64,000 nt of DNA from Mycolicibacterium neworleansense (lineage in GTDB: Bacteria > Actinomycetota > Actinomycetes > Mycobacteriales > Mycobacteriaceae), in assembly GCF_001245615.1 (NCBI RefSeq), contig NZ_CWKH01000003.1, positions 682,001 to 746,000 of the forward strand, written 5' to 3'. The notes beneath the pieces are model-generated. The model was not told where the DNA came from, did not search any database, and was given only the letters and a program-made list of their open reading frames with translations. Below are positions 27,410-36,023 of the stretch, in pieces (within the stretch, counting starts at the first letter, position 1; each line of letters begins with the position of its first letter). A program made the position numbers and the translations under genes.

Positions 27410-29304
27410 CGGCGCTGCACCTCCGCACCGAAACGCGGCGGCTCACCCACGTCATCGATGGCCGTGCGTTCGTCATGGCCGCGCTGCAACCGGCCCAACT
27501 CCTCGTCGTCCTCCCAGTCGCAGCTGCGCTCACAGGCGTCGTCGAGCTGGTCGTCGGCGGCCAGCAGGTAGCGATATTGCGGTACCTGCGCGAGCAATTG
27601 GGCGTGGGTACCGATGTGGGTGATGGTGCCCTCCTGCAGCAGCGCCACCTTGTCGGCCAACAGCACCGTCGACGCGCGGTGCGCCACGATGATGCCCGTC
27701 ACGCCGCGCAGGACACGGCCAAGGGCCTCGGTCACGATGGCCTCGGTGTGCACGTCCAGCGCCGAGAGCGTGTCGTCGAGCACCAGGATCTTGGGGGCGG
27801 CCAGGATGGCGCGGGCCAGCGAAAGGCGTTGGCGCTGCCCGCCGGACAGGCTCATGCCCTGCTCGCCGATGCGGGTGTCCAGCCCGAACGGCAGATCGTA
27901 GACGAACTGTGCGGCCGCGATCGCGATGGCCTGGCCCATCTCCTCGTCTGTGGCATCCGCCCGGCCCAGCCGCAGGTTCTCGGCCACCGACATCGAGAAC
28001 AGCGTCGGATCCTCGAATGCGGTGGCCACCGTCTGCCGCAACGCCGGCAGGCTCAGCTCCCGGATATCGCCGCCGTCGATCAGGATCTGACCTTCGGTGA
28101 CGTCGTAGAGCCGCGAGAACAACGCCGCCAGAACCGATTTACCCGATCCCGTGGCGCCGACGAGCGCCAGCGTCTGCCCCGGCTCCACCACCACGTCGAC
28201 GTGGCGCAGGGCCCACTCGCCGTCGCCGTCGGGGAACTTGAAGCCCACATCGCGCAGCTCCAGCCGGCCGCCGCGCGGCGGCTCGGACACCGGGCCGTCC
28301 TCGATTTCGACAGGTGCATCGAAGATCTCGGCGATGCGGTTGGCGGCGGTGAACGACTCCTGGGTCATCGACAGCAGAAAGCCCAACGAGGCGATCGGCC
28401 ACACCAGCGACAGCATCATGGTGATGAAGGCGACGAGGGTGCCCATCGTGACGTGGCCGTGGCCGGCCGCATACGCACCGAACCCCAGCACCACGATCAG
28501 CGTGAGGTTCGGGATGACCTCCAGCAGCGTCCAGAACTTCGCCGACACGCTGACCCTGGCGAACTGGGTGTCGTAGAGCTGCGTGGCCTGCTCGTCGAAC
28601 CGGTCGAACACATAGTCCTCACGGCCGAACGCCTTGACCACCCGCAGGCCAAGCGCGGCCTCCTCGACATGCGTTGCCACATGGCCGGTCTGGTCCTGTG
28701 CCAGCCGCGACAACCGCGTGTACTCCCGCTCGAAATGCAGCACGGTCAGCGTGATCGGCACGATCGACACCAGCACCACCACGCCCAGCGGCCAGTACAT
28801 GGCCAGCAGGATCGAGGCCACCACCACGATCTGCAGGGTGTTGAGGATCAGGAACACCAACCCGAAGGACAGGAACCGGCGGATCGTGGACAGATCGTTC
28901 ATCACCCGCGACAGCAACTGACCGGACTGCCAGCGACCGTGAAAGCTCATCGGCAGGATCTGCAGCCGCGCGTAGAGGTCCTTGCGGATGTCGGCCTCTA
29001 CGCCCATGGTGGCCCGCGCCACCAGCCAGCGCCTGATGAACCACAGCACCGCCTCGGTGATACCGACGGCCACCGCGGCCGAACCCAGGACCCACAGCCC
29101 GTGCTGATCCTGGTGGCGCACCGGACCGTCGATGACGGCCTTGGTCATCAGCGGAATCGCCACCGTGGCGGCCAGGCTGACCACCGCGACCACGACCATC
29201 ACGATCCAGCGGGCCCGGTACGGCAACAGATAAGGCAACAGCCGCCGCAGATCTGAACTCGTCCGGATCCGCTTCGGAGATGGGGCGATCGCGGGTTGAC
29301 TCAC
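27406..29304 (-). CDS. ABC exporter half-transporter with degenerate catalytic site
   Basis: 632 residues with a membrane domain (about 25-330) and an NBD with Walker A 'GATGSGKSVLAAL', signature 'MSLSGGQRQRLSLAR' and the switch His 'IVAHRAST'. Walker B reads 'KILVLDDTLSALD', where Asp replaces the catalytic Glu. This is the usual mark of the inactive site in heterodimeric exporters such as TM287/288 and BmrCD. The partner encoded next has the intact Glu. The gene order and 4-bp overlap fit a heterodimer with one hydrolysing site. It follows a third exporter gene by 36 bp. Confidence 0.87.
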   Translation of the reverse strand: MSQPAIAPSPKRIRTSSDLRRLLPYLLPYRARWIVMVVVAVVSLAATVAIPLMTKAVIDGPVRHQDQHGLWVLGSAAVAVGITEAVLWFIRRWLVARATMGVEADIRKDLYARLQILPMSFHGRWQSGQLLSRVMNDLSTIRRFLSFGLVFLILNTLQIVVVASILLAMYWPLGVVVLVSIVPITLTVLHFEREYTRLSRLAQDQTGHVATHVEEAALGLRVVKAFGREDYVFDRFDEQATQLYDTQFARVSVSAKFWTLLEVIPNLTLIVVLGFGAYAAGHGHVTMGTLVAFITMMLSLVWPIASLGFLLSMTQESFTAANRIAEIFDAPVEIEDGPVSEPPRGGRLELRDVGFKFPDGDGEWALRHVDVVVEPGQTLALVGATGSGKSVLAALFSRLYDVTEGQILIDGGDIRELSLPALRQTVATAFEDPTLFSMSVAENLRLGRADATDEEMGQAIAIAAAQFVYDLPFGLDTRIGEQGMSLSGGQRQRLSLARAILAAPKILVLDDTLSALDVHTEAIVTEALGRVLRGVTGIIVAHRASTVLLADKVALLQEGTITHIGTHAQLLAQVPQYRYLLAADDQLDDACERSCDWEDDEELGRLQRGHDERTAIDDVGEPPRFGAEVQRR

Positions 29305-29340
29305 TGGTCCAATCTTCCCATCAGGGGCAAACGATTAACC

Positions 29341-31230
29341 TCACGCCGCCGGAACCTCCTCGGAGAACTGCGTGTCGTACAGCTCGGCATACCGGCCGCC
29401 GCGGGCCAGCAGGTCGCGGTGGGTACCGCGTTCGACGATGCGCCCGTCCTCCACGACGAGGATGAGATCGGCGGCACGGACCGTGGACAACCGGTGGGCG
29501 ATGACGATCGACGTCCGCCCGTCCAGAGCCTCGGCGAGCGCCTGCTGCACGGCGGCCTCCGAGGCCGAGTCCAGCGACGCCGTCGCCTCATCGAGCACCA
29601 CCACCCGCGATCGTCCCAACAGCAGGCGCGCGATGGTCAACCGCTGCCGCTGTCCTCCCGAAAGACGGTATCCGCGCTCACCGACAACCGTGTCCAAGCC
29701 GTCGGGCATCGCCGCGACCACGTCGTCGAGCCGGGCCCGGCGCAGTGCGTCCCACAGCTGCTCCTCGCCGGCTTCCGGTGCGGCCAGCAGCAAGTTCGAG
29801 CGGATCGACTCGTGGAACAGGTGCCCGTCCTGGGTCACCATGCCGACCGTGTCCTTGAGCGACGCGAACGTGACGTCCCGCACGTCGGCGCCGTTGAGCC
29901 TGATGGAACCGGAGTCGACGTCGTAGAGCCGGGCCAGCAATGACGCGATGGTCGACTTGCCCGCACCCGAGGATCCGACCAGCGCGACCATCTGCCCGGG
30001 CCGGGCGGTGAACGAGATGCCGTGCAGCACCTCGTCGCCACCACGATCGTCCAATGTCGCCACCTCCTCCAGCGACGCGAGCGACACCTTGTCCGCCGAG
30101 GGGTAGGAGAACCGCACGTCGTCGAACTCGATCCGGACTGCGCCCGGAGGCACGTCGACGGCTTCCGGCTTCTCGGCGATCAGCGGCACCAGGTCCAGCA
30201 CCTCGAAAACCCGCTCGAACGACACCAGCGCGCTGGCGATCTCGACCCGCGCATTGGCCAGCGCGGTCAGCGGCGCATACAGCCGGGTCAGCAGCAACGC
30301 CAACGACACCACGGCACCCGCCTGCAACTGCCCGCCGATCGCCAGCACGCCGCCCAGCCCGTAGACCAGGGCCAGGGCCAGTGCAGACATCAGCGTCAGC
30401 GAGTTCATGAACGTCGACTGCAGCATCGCCGTGCGCACCCCGATGTCACGCACCCGGTCGGCACGGACCGCGAACTCGCCGGACTCCCGCTCCGGGCTGC
30501 CGAACAACTTGACCAGGGTGGCGCCGGGCGCCGAGAAGCGTTCGGTCATCTGGGTGTTCATCGTGGCGTTGTGGGCCGCCGCCTCCCGCGACAGCCCGGC
30601 CATCCGGGTACCGATACGACGGGCCGGCAACACGAACAACGGCAGCAGCGCCAGCGACAACAGGGTGATCTGCCACGAGATGCTGAGCATCACCACCAGC
30701 GTCAACGACAGGGTCACCAGGTTGGCGACGATGCCCGACAGCGTGTCCGAGAACGCCCGCTGCGCCCCGATCACGTCGTTACCCAGGCGGCTCACCAAGG
30801 CGCCGGTCCGGGTCCGGGTGAAGAAAGCCACCGGCATGCGCTGCACATGATCGAACACCGCCGTGCGCAGATCCAGGATCAGGCCCTCGCCGATGTTGGA
30901 CGACAACCACCTGGTCAACAGGGCCACGGCCGCCTCCGCCAACGCCACCGCGGCGATGACCGCGGCCAGCAGCACCACCGTCGACGCCGGCCCGCCCTGG
31001 GTGATCGCGTCGACCACCCGGCCGGCGAGCACCGGCGTCGTCACCGTCAGCAGCGCGGTGACCACGCTGATCGCGACGAACCAGCCGAGCCTGCGATGGT
31101 GGCGCGCGGAGAACCGCCAGATCCGCGACAACAGCCGCCGGTCGGCCAGCGCGCGCAGGTCTCCGTCGCGCGCGTGCGTCTGCCGGTACAGCGACTGCCG
31201 GGCCACTGTTTCCATACTCATGAGCATCAC
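29341..31230 (-). CDS. ABC exporter, probably homodimeric
   Basis: 629 residues, with a membrane domain (about residues 45-320) and an NBD with Walker A 'VGSSGAGKSTIASLL', signature 'YRLSGGQRQRLTIAR', Walker B 'VVVLDEATASLD' with the catalytic Glu, and the switch His 'VIAHRLSTV'. All catalytic elements are intact, so it can act as a homodimer, unlike the next pair. The start is uncertain: GTG 31230, ATG 31227, ATG 31221 or ATG 31215. It is divergent from prrA (75 bp between the starts) and probably leads a three-gene ABC operon. Substrate unknown; drugs or lipids are likely. Confidence 0.85.
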   Translation of the reverse strand: MMLMSMETVARQSLYRQTHARDGDLRALADRRLLSRIWRFSARHHRRLGWFVAISVVTALLTVTTPVLAGRVVDAITQGGPASTVVLLAAVIAAVALAEAAVALLTRWLSSNIGEGLILDLRTAVFDHVQRMPVAFFTRTRTGALVSRLGNDVIGAQRAFSDTLSGIVANLVTLSLTLVVMLSISWQITLLSLALLPLFVLPARRIGTRMAGLSREAAAHNATMNTQMTERFSAPGATLVKLFGSPERESGEFAVRADRVRDIGVRTAMLQSTFMNSLTLMSALALALVYGLGGVLAIGGQLQAGAVVSLALLLTRLYAPLTALANARVEIASALVSFERVFEVLDLVPLIAEKPEAVDVPPGAVRIEFDDVRFSYPSADKVSLASLEEVATLDDRGGDEVLHGISFTARPGQMVALVGSSGAGKSTIASLLARLYDVDSGSIRLNGADVRDVTFASLKDTVGMVTQDGHLFHESIRSNLLLAAPEAGEEQLWDALRRARLDDVVAAMPDGLDTVVGERGYRLSGGQRQRLTIARLLLGRSRVVVLDEATASLDSASEAAVQQALAEALDGRTSIVIAHRLSTVRAADLILVVEDGRIVERGTHRDLLARGGRYAELYDTQFSEEVPAA

Positions 31231-31305
31231 CGTAAAACCTGAACAATTATTGAGGTCAAAGACTTCCCGGGTGCCTACGCGATTCGCTGTTGTTCATCGG
31301 GCAAG

Positions 31306-32025
31306 ATGGCGGTTATGGATACCGCTACCGGTGGCATGGCCTCGCCCCGGGTCCTCGTCGTAGACGACGACCCCGACGTGCTCGCCTCGCTGGAACGGGG
31401 GCTGCGGCTGTCCGGGTTCACCGTCTCGACGGCCGTGGACGGGGCTGAAGCGCTGCGCAGCGCCACCGAGACCCGCCCGGACGCGATCGTGCTCGACATC
31501 AACATGCCCGTGCTCGACGGCGTGAGCGTGGTGACCGCGCTGCGCGCGATGGACAACGACGTGCCGGTCTGTGTGCTCTCGGCCCGCAGCAGCGTCGACG
31601 ACCGCGTGGCCGGCCTGGAAGCCGGCGCCGACGACTACCTGGTCAAACCCTTCGTGCTGCAGGAGCTGGTGGCCCGGGTCAAGGCCCTGCTGCGGCGCCG
31701 CGGCGCATCGGCCACCTTCTCCTCCGAGACGATCCAGGTCGGCCCGCTCGAGGTCGACATCCCGGGCCGCCGCGCCCGGGTCAACGGTGTCGACGTGGAC
31801 CTGACCAAGCGCGAGTTCGACCTGCTGGCCGTCCTGGCCGAGCACAAGACCGCGGTGCTGTCCCGGGCACAGTTGCTGGAACTGGTCTGGGGCTACGACT
31901 TCGCCGCCGACACCAACGTGGTGGACGTGTTCATCGGGTATCTGCGCCGCAAACTCGAAGCCGGCGGCGCACCGCGCCTGCTGCACACCGTCCGCGGGGT
32001 CGGATTCGTCCTGAGGACCCAATAG
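31306..32025 (+). CDS. prrA: Two-component response regulator PrrA
   Basis: 239 residues, with an N-terminal receiver domain (acidic pair 'VVDDDPDV', phosphorylation site Asp64 in '[13 protein letters not shown]', Lys in 'DYLVKPF') and a C-terminal OmpR-type winged helix ('[18 protein letters not shown]', '[13 protein letters not shown]'). The sequence is almost the same as I recall for M. tuberculosis PrrA (Rv0903c, 236 residues), an essential regulator of nitrogen, respiration and early intracellular growth genes. ATG 31306 is favoured; ATG 31315 is possible. prrB starts 4 bp after its stop. Confidence 0.95.
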   Translation: MAVMDTATGGMASPRVLVVDDDPDVLASLERGLRLSGFTVSTAVDGAEALRSATETRPDAIVLDINMPVLDGVSVVTALRAMDNDVPVCVLSARSSVDDRVAGLEAGADDYLVKPFVLQELVARVKALLRRRGASATFSSETIQVGPLEVDIPGRRARVNGVDVDLTKREFDLLAVLAEHKTAVLSRAQLLELVWGYDFAADTNVVDVFIGYLRRKLEAGGAPRLLHTVRGVGFVLRTQ

Positions 32026-32029
32026 CGAC

Positions 32030-33370
32030 ATGAGACCGCTGACCCGGATCTTCCGCCGCACCCCCTCGCTGCGGACCCGGGTCGCGTTCGCCACCGCTAT
32101 CGGCGCCGCGATCGTCGTCGTCATCGTCGGAACCATCGTCTGGGTCGGCATCACCAACGACCGCAAGGAACGACTGGACCGCCGCCTCGACGAGGCCGCC
32201 GGATTCGCCATCCCGTTCCTGCCGCGCGGCCTCGGCGAGATCCCCCGCTCCCCCAGCGATCAAGACGCGGTGATCACCGTCCGCCAGGCCGGCGACATCT
32301 CGTCCAACTCGAACGTGATCCTGCCCGAGCTGCCCGACGGCTACGCCGACACCTACATCGACGGTGAACGCTGGCGGGTGCGCACCGTGCAGATCCCGGC
32401 CCCCGGACCGATGTGGGTGGCCGTCGGGGCGACCTATGACGCCACCATCGCCGACACCAACAACCTGCACCGCCGGGTGATCATCATCTGCGTGTTCGCC
32501 GTCGGCGCGGCCACCGTGCTGGGTTGGGTCCTGGCCGCGTTCGCGGTGCGCCCGCTCAAACGGCTGGCCCAGCAGACCCGGCAGATCGAGGCGGGCGACG
32601 AGGCTCCCGACGTCCAGGTGCGCGGAGCCAGCGAAGCCGTCGAGATCGCCGACGCGGTCAACGGCATGCTGAAGCGCATCTGGAAAGAGCAGGACCGCAC
32701 CAAAGCCGCGCTGGCCTCGGCCCGCGACTTCGCCTCGGTGTCCGCCCATGAACTGCGCACGCCGCTCACTGCGATGCGGACCAACCTGGAGGTGTTGTCC
32801 ACCCTCGATCTGCCCGATGACCAACGCAAGGAAGTGGTCAGCGACGTCATCCGCACCCAGTCCCGGATCGAGGCCACCCTCGGGGCGCTGGAGCGCCTCG
32901 CCCAGGGCGAGCTCACCACCACCGACGACCACGTCACCGTCGACATCACCGAACTGCTCGACCGCGCCGCCCATGACGCCATGCGCGTCTACCCCGATCT
33001 CGAAGTCTCCCTGGCTCCTTCACCGACCGTGATCATCATCGGGCTACCGACCGGACTGCGGCTGGCCGTGGACAACGCGATCGCCAACGCCGTGAAGCAC
33101 GGCGGCGCCACCCGGGTACAGCTGTCGGCGGTCAGCTCCCGCGAGGGCGTGGAGATCGCGGTCGACGACGACGGGGTGGGCGTGCCCGAGGAAGAACGCG
33201 TGATGGTGTTCGACCGCTTCTCCCGGGGGTCGACGGCGTCGAGGTCGGGTTCCGGGCTGGGCCTGGCACTGGTGGCGCAGCAGGCCGAATTGCACGGCGG
33301 CACAGCCACTCTGGAAGCCAGCCCGCTGGGCGGAGCGCGCCTGCTGCTGCGCCTGCCCGGCCCGCACTGA
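32030..33370 (+). CDS. prrB: Sensor histidine kinase PrrB
   Basis: 446 residues: membrane helix one (about 19-41), an extracytoplasmic sensor region of about 100 residues, helix two (about 145-167), HAMP, then HisKA with the phosphorylated His240 in 'SVSAHELRTPLTAMR', and a HATPase domain with N-box 'AVDNAIANAVKHGG', G1 'VDDDGVGVPEEE' and G2 'SGSGLGLALV'. It phosphorylates PrrA, encoded 4 bp upstream. The size matches Rv0902c (446). A strong terminator (33389-33417) follows and separates it from the convergent arfABC operon. Confidence 0.95.
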   Translation: MRPLTRIFRRTPSLRTRVAFATAIGAAIVVVIVGTIVWVGITNDRKERLDRRLDEAAGFAIPFLPRGLGEIPRSPSDQDAVITVRQAGDISSNSNVILPELPDGYADTYIDGERWRVRTVQIPAPGPMWVAVGATYDATIADTNNLHRRVIIICVFAVGAATVLGWVLAAFAVRPLKRLAQQTRQIEAGDEAPDVQVRGASEAVEIADAVNGMLKRIWKEQDRTKAALASARDFASVSAHELRTPLTAMRTNLEVLSTLDLPDDQRKEVVSDVIRTQSRIEATLGALERLAQGELTTTDDHVTVDITELLDRAAHDAMRVYPDLEVSLAPSPTVIIIGLPTGLRLAVDNAIANAVKHGGATRVQLSAVSSREGVEIAVDDDGVGVPEEERVMVFDRFSRGSTASRSGSGLGLALVAQQAELHGGTATLEASPLGGARLLLRLPGPH

Positions 33371-33388
33371 CATGCCCCGGACACAAAA

Positions 33389-33417
33389 TCGCCCGCCCCC
33401 AGTGCGGAGGCGGGCGA
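33389..33417. terminator. Bidirectional terminator between prrB and arfC
   Basis: TCGCCCGCC (33389-33397) pairs perfectly with GGCGGGCGA (33409-33417) around an 11-base loop. An A-rich run (ACAAAA, left side) becomes a T-run for minus-strand transcripts, so it is best placed to end arfABC, and also ends prrAB. Confidence 0.75.
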
Positions 33418-33429
33418 CTGCGTTTGCCG

Positions 33430-34032
33430 CTACTTCTTCTCGCGCTGGGACTTACCGCTGTCCCACCGGTTGAACCCGGCCTTCTCGGCGGATTCGACGT
33501 CGGCGAACCAGATCTCGGCGACGGTCACCGAGTACGACGGGCTCTCCGGCGAGTGATAGAGCATCGAATCCTCGTTGCCCTTGATCAGATAACCCGCCGG
33601 GGTGCCCGCACCCGAGACCCGCACCGAGCCTGCACCGTACGGCGTCTCCTCGACGACTTTGACGTCGTCATCGGCGGCCTCATGTGCGCCCCCGCCGGAG
33701 GCGAACTTGGCCGCCCCGGCCGCTCCGGCGGCAGCCGCGCCCGCCGCCGCGGCACCCGCGCTGGTCACCTTGGGCAACTGGGTGGTGGGCTCGTCACCGG
33801 CACTCACCTTGGGCAGCTTCGTCGTGGCGTCGTCCGCGACAGCCGTTGTGCCGGCCGCAGTTCCGCCGACGGCGGCGGCCGTACCGCCGGACCCGGCGGC
33901 AGCGTCGGGACGACGGCCCAGGGCGCCGTAGACCGGCACCTCCCGCTTCACCCGGCGCAGGGTCAGCGCCAGCGTCAACACCAGCCCGAGCACGAACGCC
34001 AGGGCCATCAACCACCAGTTCACATCGCTCAT
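33430..34032 (-). CDS. arfC: ArfC, membrane protein with C-terminal sunset domain
   Basis: 200 residues. An N-terminal membrane helix 'WWLMALAFVLGLVLTLALTL' is followed by an Ala/Gly-rich linker (about 45-120, low complexity) and a C-terminal 'GYLIKGNEDSMLYHSPESPS' ... 'IWFADVESAEKAGFNRW', which is the sunset-type domain found in many mycobacterial envelope proteins. Third gene of arfABC (Rv0901 in M. tuberculosis, about 175 residues); this copy is longer because of the linker. In M. tuberculosis the operon is tied to ammonia release and growth at acid pH. The start overlaps the arfB stop (ATGA). Confidence 0.85.
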   Translation of the reverse strand: MSDVNWWLMALAFVLGLVLTLALTLRRVKREVPVYGALGRRPDAAAGSGGTAAAVGGTAAGTTAVADDATTKLPKVSAGDEPTTQLPKVTSAGAAAAGAAAAGAAGAAKFASGGGAHEAADDDVKVVEETPYGAGSVRVSGAGTPAGYLIKGNEDSMLYHSPESPSYSVTVAEIWFADVESAEKAGFNRWDSGKSQREKK

Positions 34033-34184
34033 CGTCGTGCTCCAATCTCACGCGAGCCGGGCAGTTCGGCGAACGCCTCTTCCTCACTGGTGGGCTTGAC
34101 GGTCACCACTGAGATCAGCCAGGCCACCAGCGACCCCACCACGAACGCGAGCAGATACCACAACCATTGGATTACGAAGTCCAT
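34029..34184 (-). CDS. arfB: ArfB, small single-helix membrane protein
   Basis: 51 residues from ATG 34184, with GGGAGA upstream. The first 30 residues form one membrane helix ('IQWLWYLLAFVVGSLVAWLI') and the tail is polar ('KPTSEEEAFAELPG'). It corresponds to Rv0900 (about 50 residues) between arfA and arfC. The 4-bp overlap with arfC and the 11-bp gap from arfA confirm a tightly coupled operon. Its molecular role is unknown; it is thought to act with ArfA in the cell envelope. Confidence 0.88.
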   Translation of the reverse strand: MDFVIQWLWYLLAFVVGSLVAWLISVVTVKPTSEEEAFAELPGSREIGARR

Positions 34185-34195
34185 GTCGAATCTCC

Positions 34196-35251
34196 CTAAT
34201 TGACCGTGATCTCGACACGGCGGTTCTGCGCCTTGCCTTCGGGGGTGTCATTGCTGGCGATCGGATTCGCCGAACCCGCACCGGACGACCTCACGTGATC
34301 AGCCGGAAGTCCCTGCGAAACCAGGTAATCGGCAACGGCTTTGGCGCGGTTGCCGCTCAGCGGGACGTTGATCGCGTCATTGCCCGAGCTGTCGGTGTAA
34401 CCGGTGACGGCCACCTGCGCACCCGCACAGGACTTCAGCTTGTCGGCCACCTGCGACAACAACTGCTGCGACGCCGGGGCCAGAACGAACCCGTCGGTGC
34501 TGAAGTTGATCGGAGTGCGCAACAGTGCACTCACATCACCCTGCAGCGCGGCGCACGGCCCGGGCGTACCACCGGGTGCACCCGGCGCACCGGGAGCCGC
34601 AGGCGCCGGCGGTGCCGGAGCAGCCGGGGCGGCTGCGACCTGAATGTTGTTGACCAGCTTGACGTTCGGCCACGCTTGTTTGGCAGCCGCCTCGACCGAG
34701 TCGCGCACCTCTGCCGACGGTGCGGTACCGGTCAGCGTCAATGTGTCACCGTCGATGCTGAAATTGAAATCCGGGATCCCATCGGCCGCGGCGTCGAACA
34801 CCTTGCCCAGGGCCGACACATCGGGGGTGCTCACACCCGGACGCAGATTCAGGTTGTCGACCAGATTCACGTCCGCACCGAACTTTCCGCGCAGCCAATC
34901 CAGCAGCGAGGCCTTGGCAGCCGCGTCGGGAAGATCACCGGTGAGGGTGAAATCGTTGCCGTTACGCGCAATCGACAACGGCGCGAACGACAGGTTCGGC
35001 AAATTGACGTTGGGGGCATTCACATCCGGTGCATTCACATCCGGAGCGGTCAATGTCGCAGTGGGATTGACATCGGGAAGCGTGAGATCACCGTTCTTGT
35101 CCGAGCGGTCGAGCCCGCCCCATCCGATCAGCCCCAGCAACAACGGAACTACCGCCAGCGCCAACAACCAACCCAAACCTGGTGGTCGTCGATATAATTT
35201 GGAGGCTGTTTGCCAGCCTGTGATTGTCCGAGATTCGTCCGAACCCGACAT
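34196..35251 (-). CDS. arfA: ArfA (OmpATb), peptidoglycan-binding envelope protein
   Basis: 351 residues from ATG 35251, with CAGGAG upstream. One membrane helix (about 26-45) is followed by a D-V-N-A-P repeat tract (about 60-85), two BON-like units (about 88-210; 'LTGDLPDAAAKASLLDWL' and 'LTGTAPSAEVRDSVEAAAK'), a Pro/Ala linker, and a C-terminal OmpA-like domain ('VTGYTDSSGNDAIN', 'LSGNRAKAVADYL', 'KAQNRRVEITV') that should bind peptidoglycan. M. tuberculosis ArfA (Rv0899) has 326 residues and supports ammonia secretion and acid adaptation. The extra length here is mainly the D-V-N repeats and the linker. Confidence 0.92.
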   Translation of the reverse strand: MSGSDESRTITGWQTASKLYRRPPGLGWLLALAVVPLLLGLIGWGGLDRSDKNGDLTLPDVNPTATLTAPDVNAPDVNAPNVNLPNLSFAPLSIARNGNDFTLTGDLPDAAAKASLLDWLRGKFGADVNLVDNLNLRPGVSTPDVSALGKVFDAAADGIPDFNFSIDGDTLTLTGTAPSAEVRDSVEAAAKQAWPNVKLVNNIQVAAAPAAPAPPAPAAPGAPGAPGGTPGPCAALQGDVSALLRTPINFSTDGFVLAPASQQLLSQVADKLKSCAGAQVAVTGYTDSSGNDAINVPLSGNRAKAVADYLVSQGLPADHVRSSGAGSANPIASNDTPEGKAQNRRVEITVN

Positions 35252-35367
35252 TTGGGCACTCCTGAAGTCGACGAACAGTTATCGATTGCAACCAAACAGG
35301 TTGACGTTAGCAGCAAATGGAAATTGACGGTTAGGTTCGGCCAATACTTACCGAACCCACGGCGACG

Positions 35368-35730
35368 TCAACGAGTGGCGAGCAGATCGATCACGAAGAT
35401 CAGCGTCTTACCCGAAAGCCGATGCCCCGAACCCGCCGGTCCGTACGCCTGTGCCGGCGGAATGACGAGCTGCCGACGACCGCCGACCCGCATCCCCGGA
35501 ATTCCGTCCTGCCAGCCCTGAATCAGGCCCCGCAACGGAAATTCAATAGATTCTCCTCGATTCCACGAGCTGTCGAACTCCTCGCCGGAGTCATATTCGA
35601 CGCCGACGTAGTGCACCTCGACAGTGCCACCGGGCACTGCCTCGGGACCGTCTCCGACCACCAGGTCGGTAATGACCAATTCGGTCGGGGCGGGTACGTC
35701 CGGAAACTCGATGTCAGGTTTTGTACTCAC
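35368..35730 (-). CDS. FKBP-type peptidyl-prolyl isomerase
   Basis: GTG 35730, 120 residues. It carries the compact FKBP fold with the usual active-site elements: 'VEVHYVGVEYDSGEEFDSSW', 'SIEFPLRGLIQGWQDGIPGM', 'RRQLVIPPAQAYG' and 'LIFVIDLLA'. It speeds cis-trans isomerisation of prolyl bonds and is single-domain and cytoplasmic (no signal). Longer frames extend into the opposite DUF2630 gene. It lies 116 bp upstream of arfA on the same strand and is divergent from the DUF2630 gene. As I recall, M. tuberculosis has no FKBP at this site, so this is a local insertion or loss. Confidence 0.9.
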   Translation of the reverse strand: MSTKPDIEFPDVPAPTELVITDLVVGDGPEAVPGGTVEVHYVGVEYDSGEEFDSSWNRGESIEFPLRGLIQGWQDGIPGMRVGGRRQLVIPPAQAYGPAGSGHRLSGKTLIFVIDLLATR

Positions 35731-35761
35731 CGGATCAACGGTAGTCCGGCAGACTGGTTGT

Positions 35762-36010
35762 GTGGCCAAAGATCAGGACATCCTCGCCGAAGTTCACCGG
35801 CTCGTTGCCGAAGAGCAGGAGCTGCGGACCAAACTGCAGCGCCGGGAAATCGATGAGACCGAAGAGCAACAACGACTGAGATCGCTGGAAGTCGCCCTCG
35901 ACCAGTGTTGGGACCTGTTGCGGCAGCGCCGTGCGCTGCGTGACACCGGACAGGACCCGGGCCTGGCCCAGACGCGACCTGCCGACGAAGTCGAAGGCTA
36001 TCGAGGCTGA
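35762..36010 (+). CDS. DUF2630 small coiled protein (Rv0898c type)
   Basis: GTG 35762, 82 residues beginning 'MAKDQDILAEVHRLVAEEQE'. It is rich in Glu, Arg and Gln with heptads over residues 5-60 ('LRTKLQRREIDETEEQQRL'), so it is probably a helical hairpin. The sequence belongs to DUF2630, with M. tuberculosis homologue Rv0898c (87 residues). It has no known function. The oxidoreductase gene begins 14 bp downstream, in the order known from M. tuberculosis, and the two are probably co-transcribed. Confidence 0.82.
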   Translation: MAKDQDILAEVHRLVAEEQELRTKLQRREIDETEEQQRLRSLEVALDQCWDLLRQRRALRDTGQDPGLAQTRPADEVEGYRG

Positions 36011-36023
36011 CCGGACGGGCAAG

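Noticed and set aside
27475-29256. Plus-strand frame of 593 codons opposite an ABC exporter
   Set aside because: Low-complexity, His/Gln/Arg-rich product; the minus strand has complete Walker motifs.
30022-31242. Plus-strand frame of 406 codons opposite the third ABC exporter
   Set aside because: Same antisense composition; it would also overlap the prrA promoter region.
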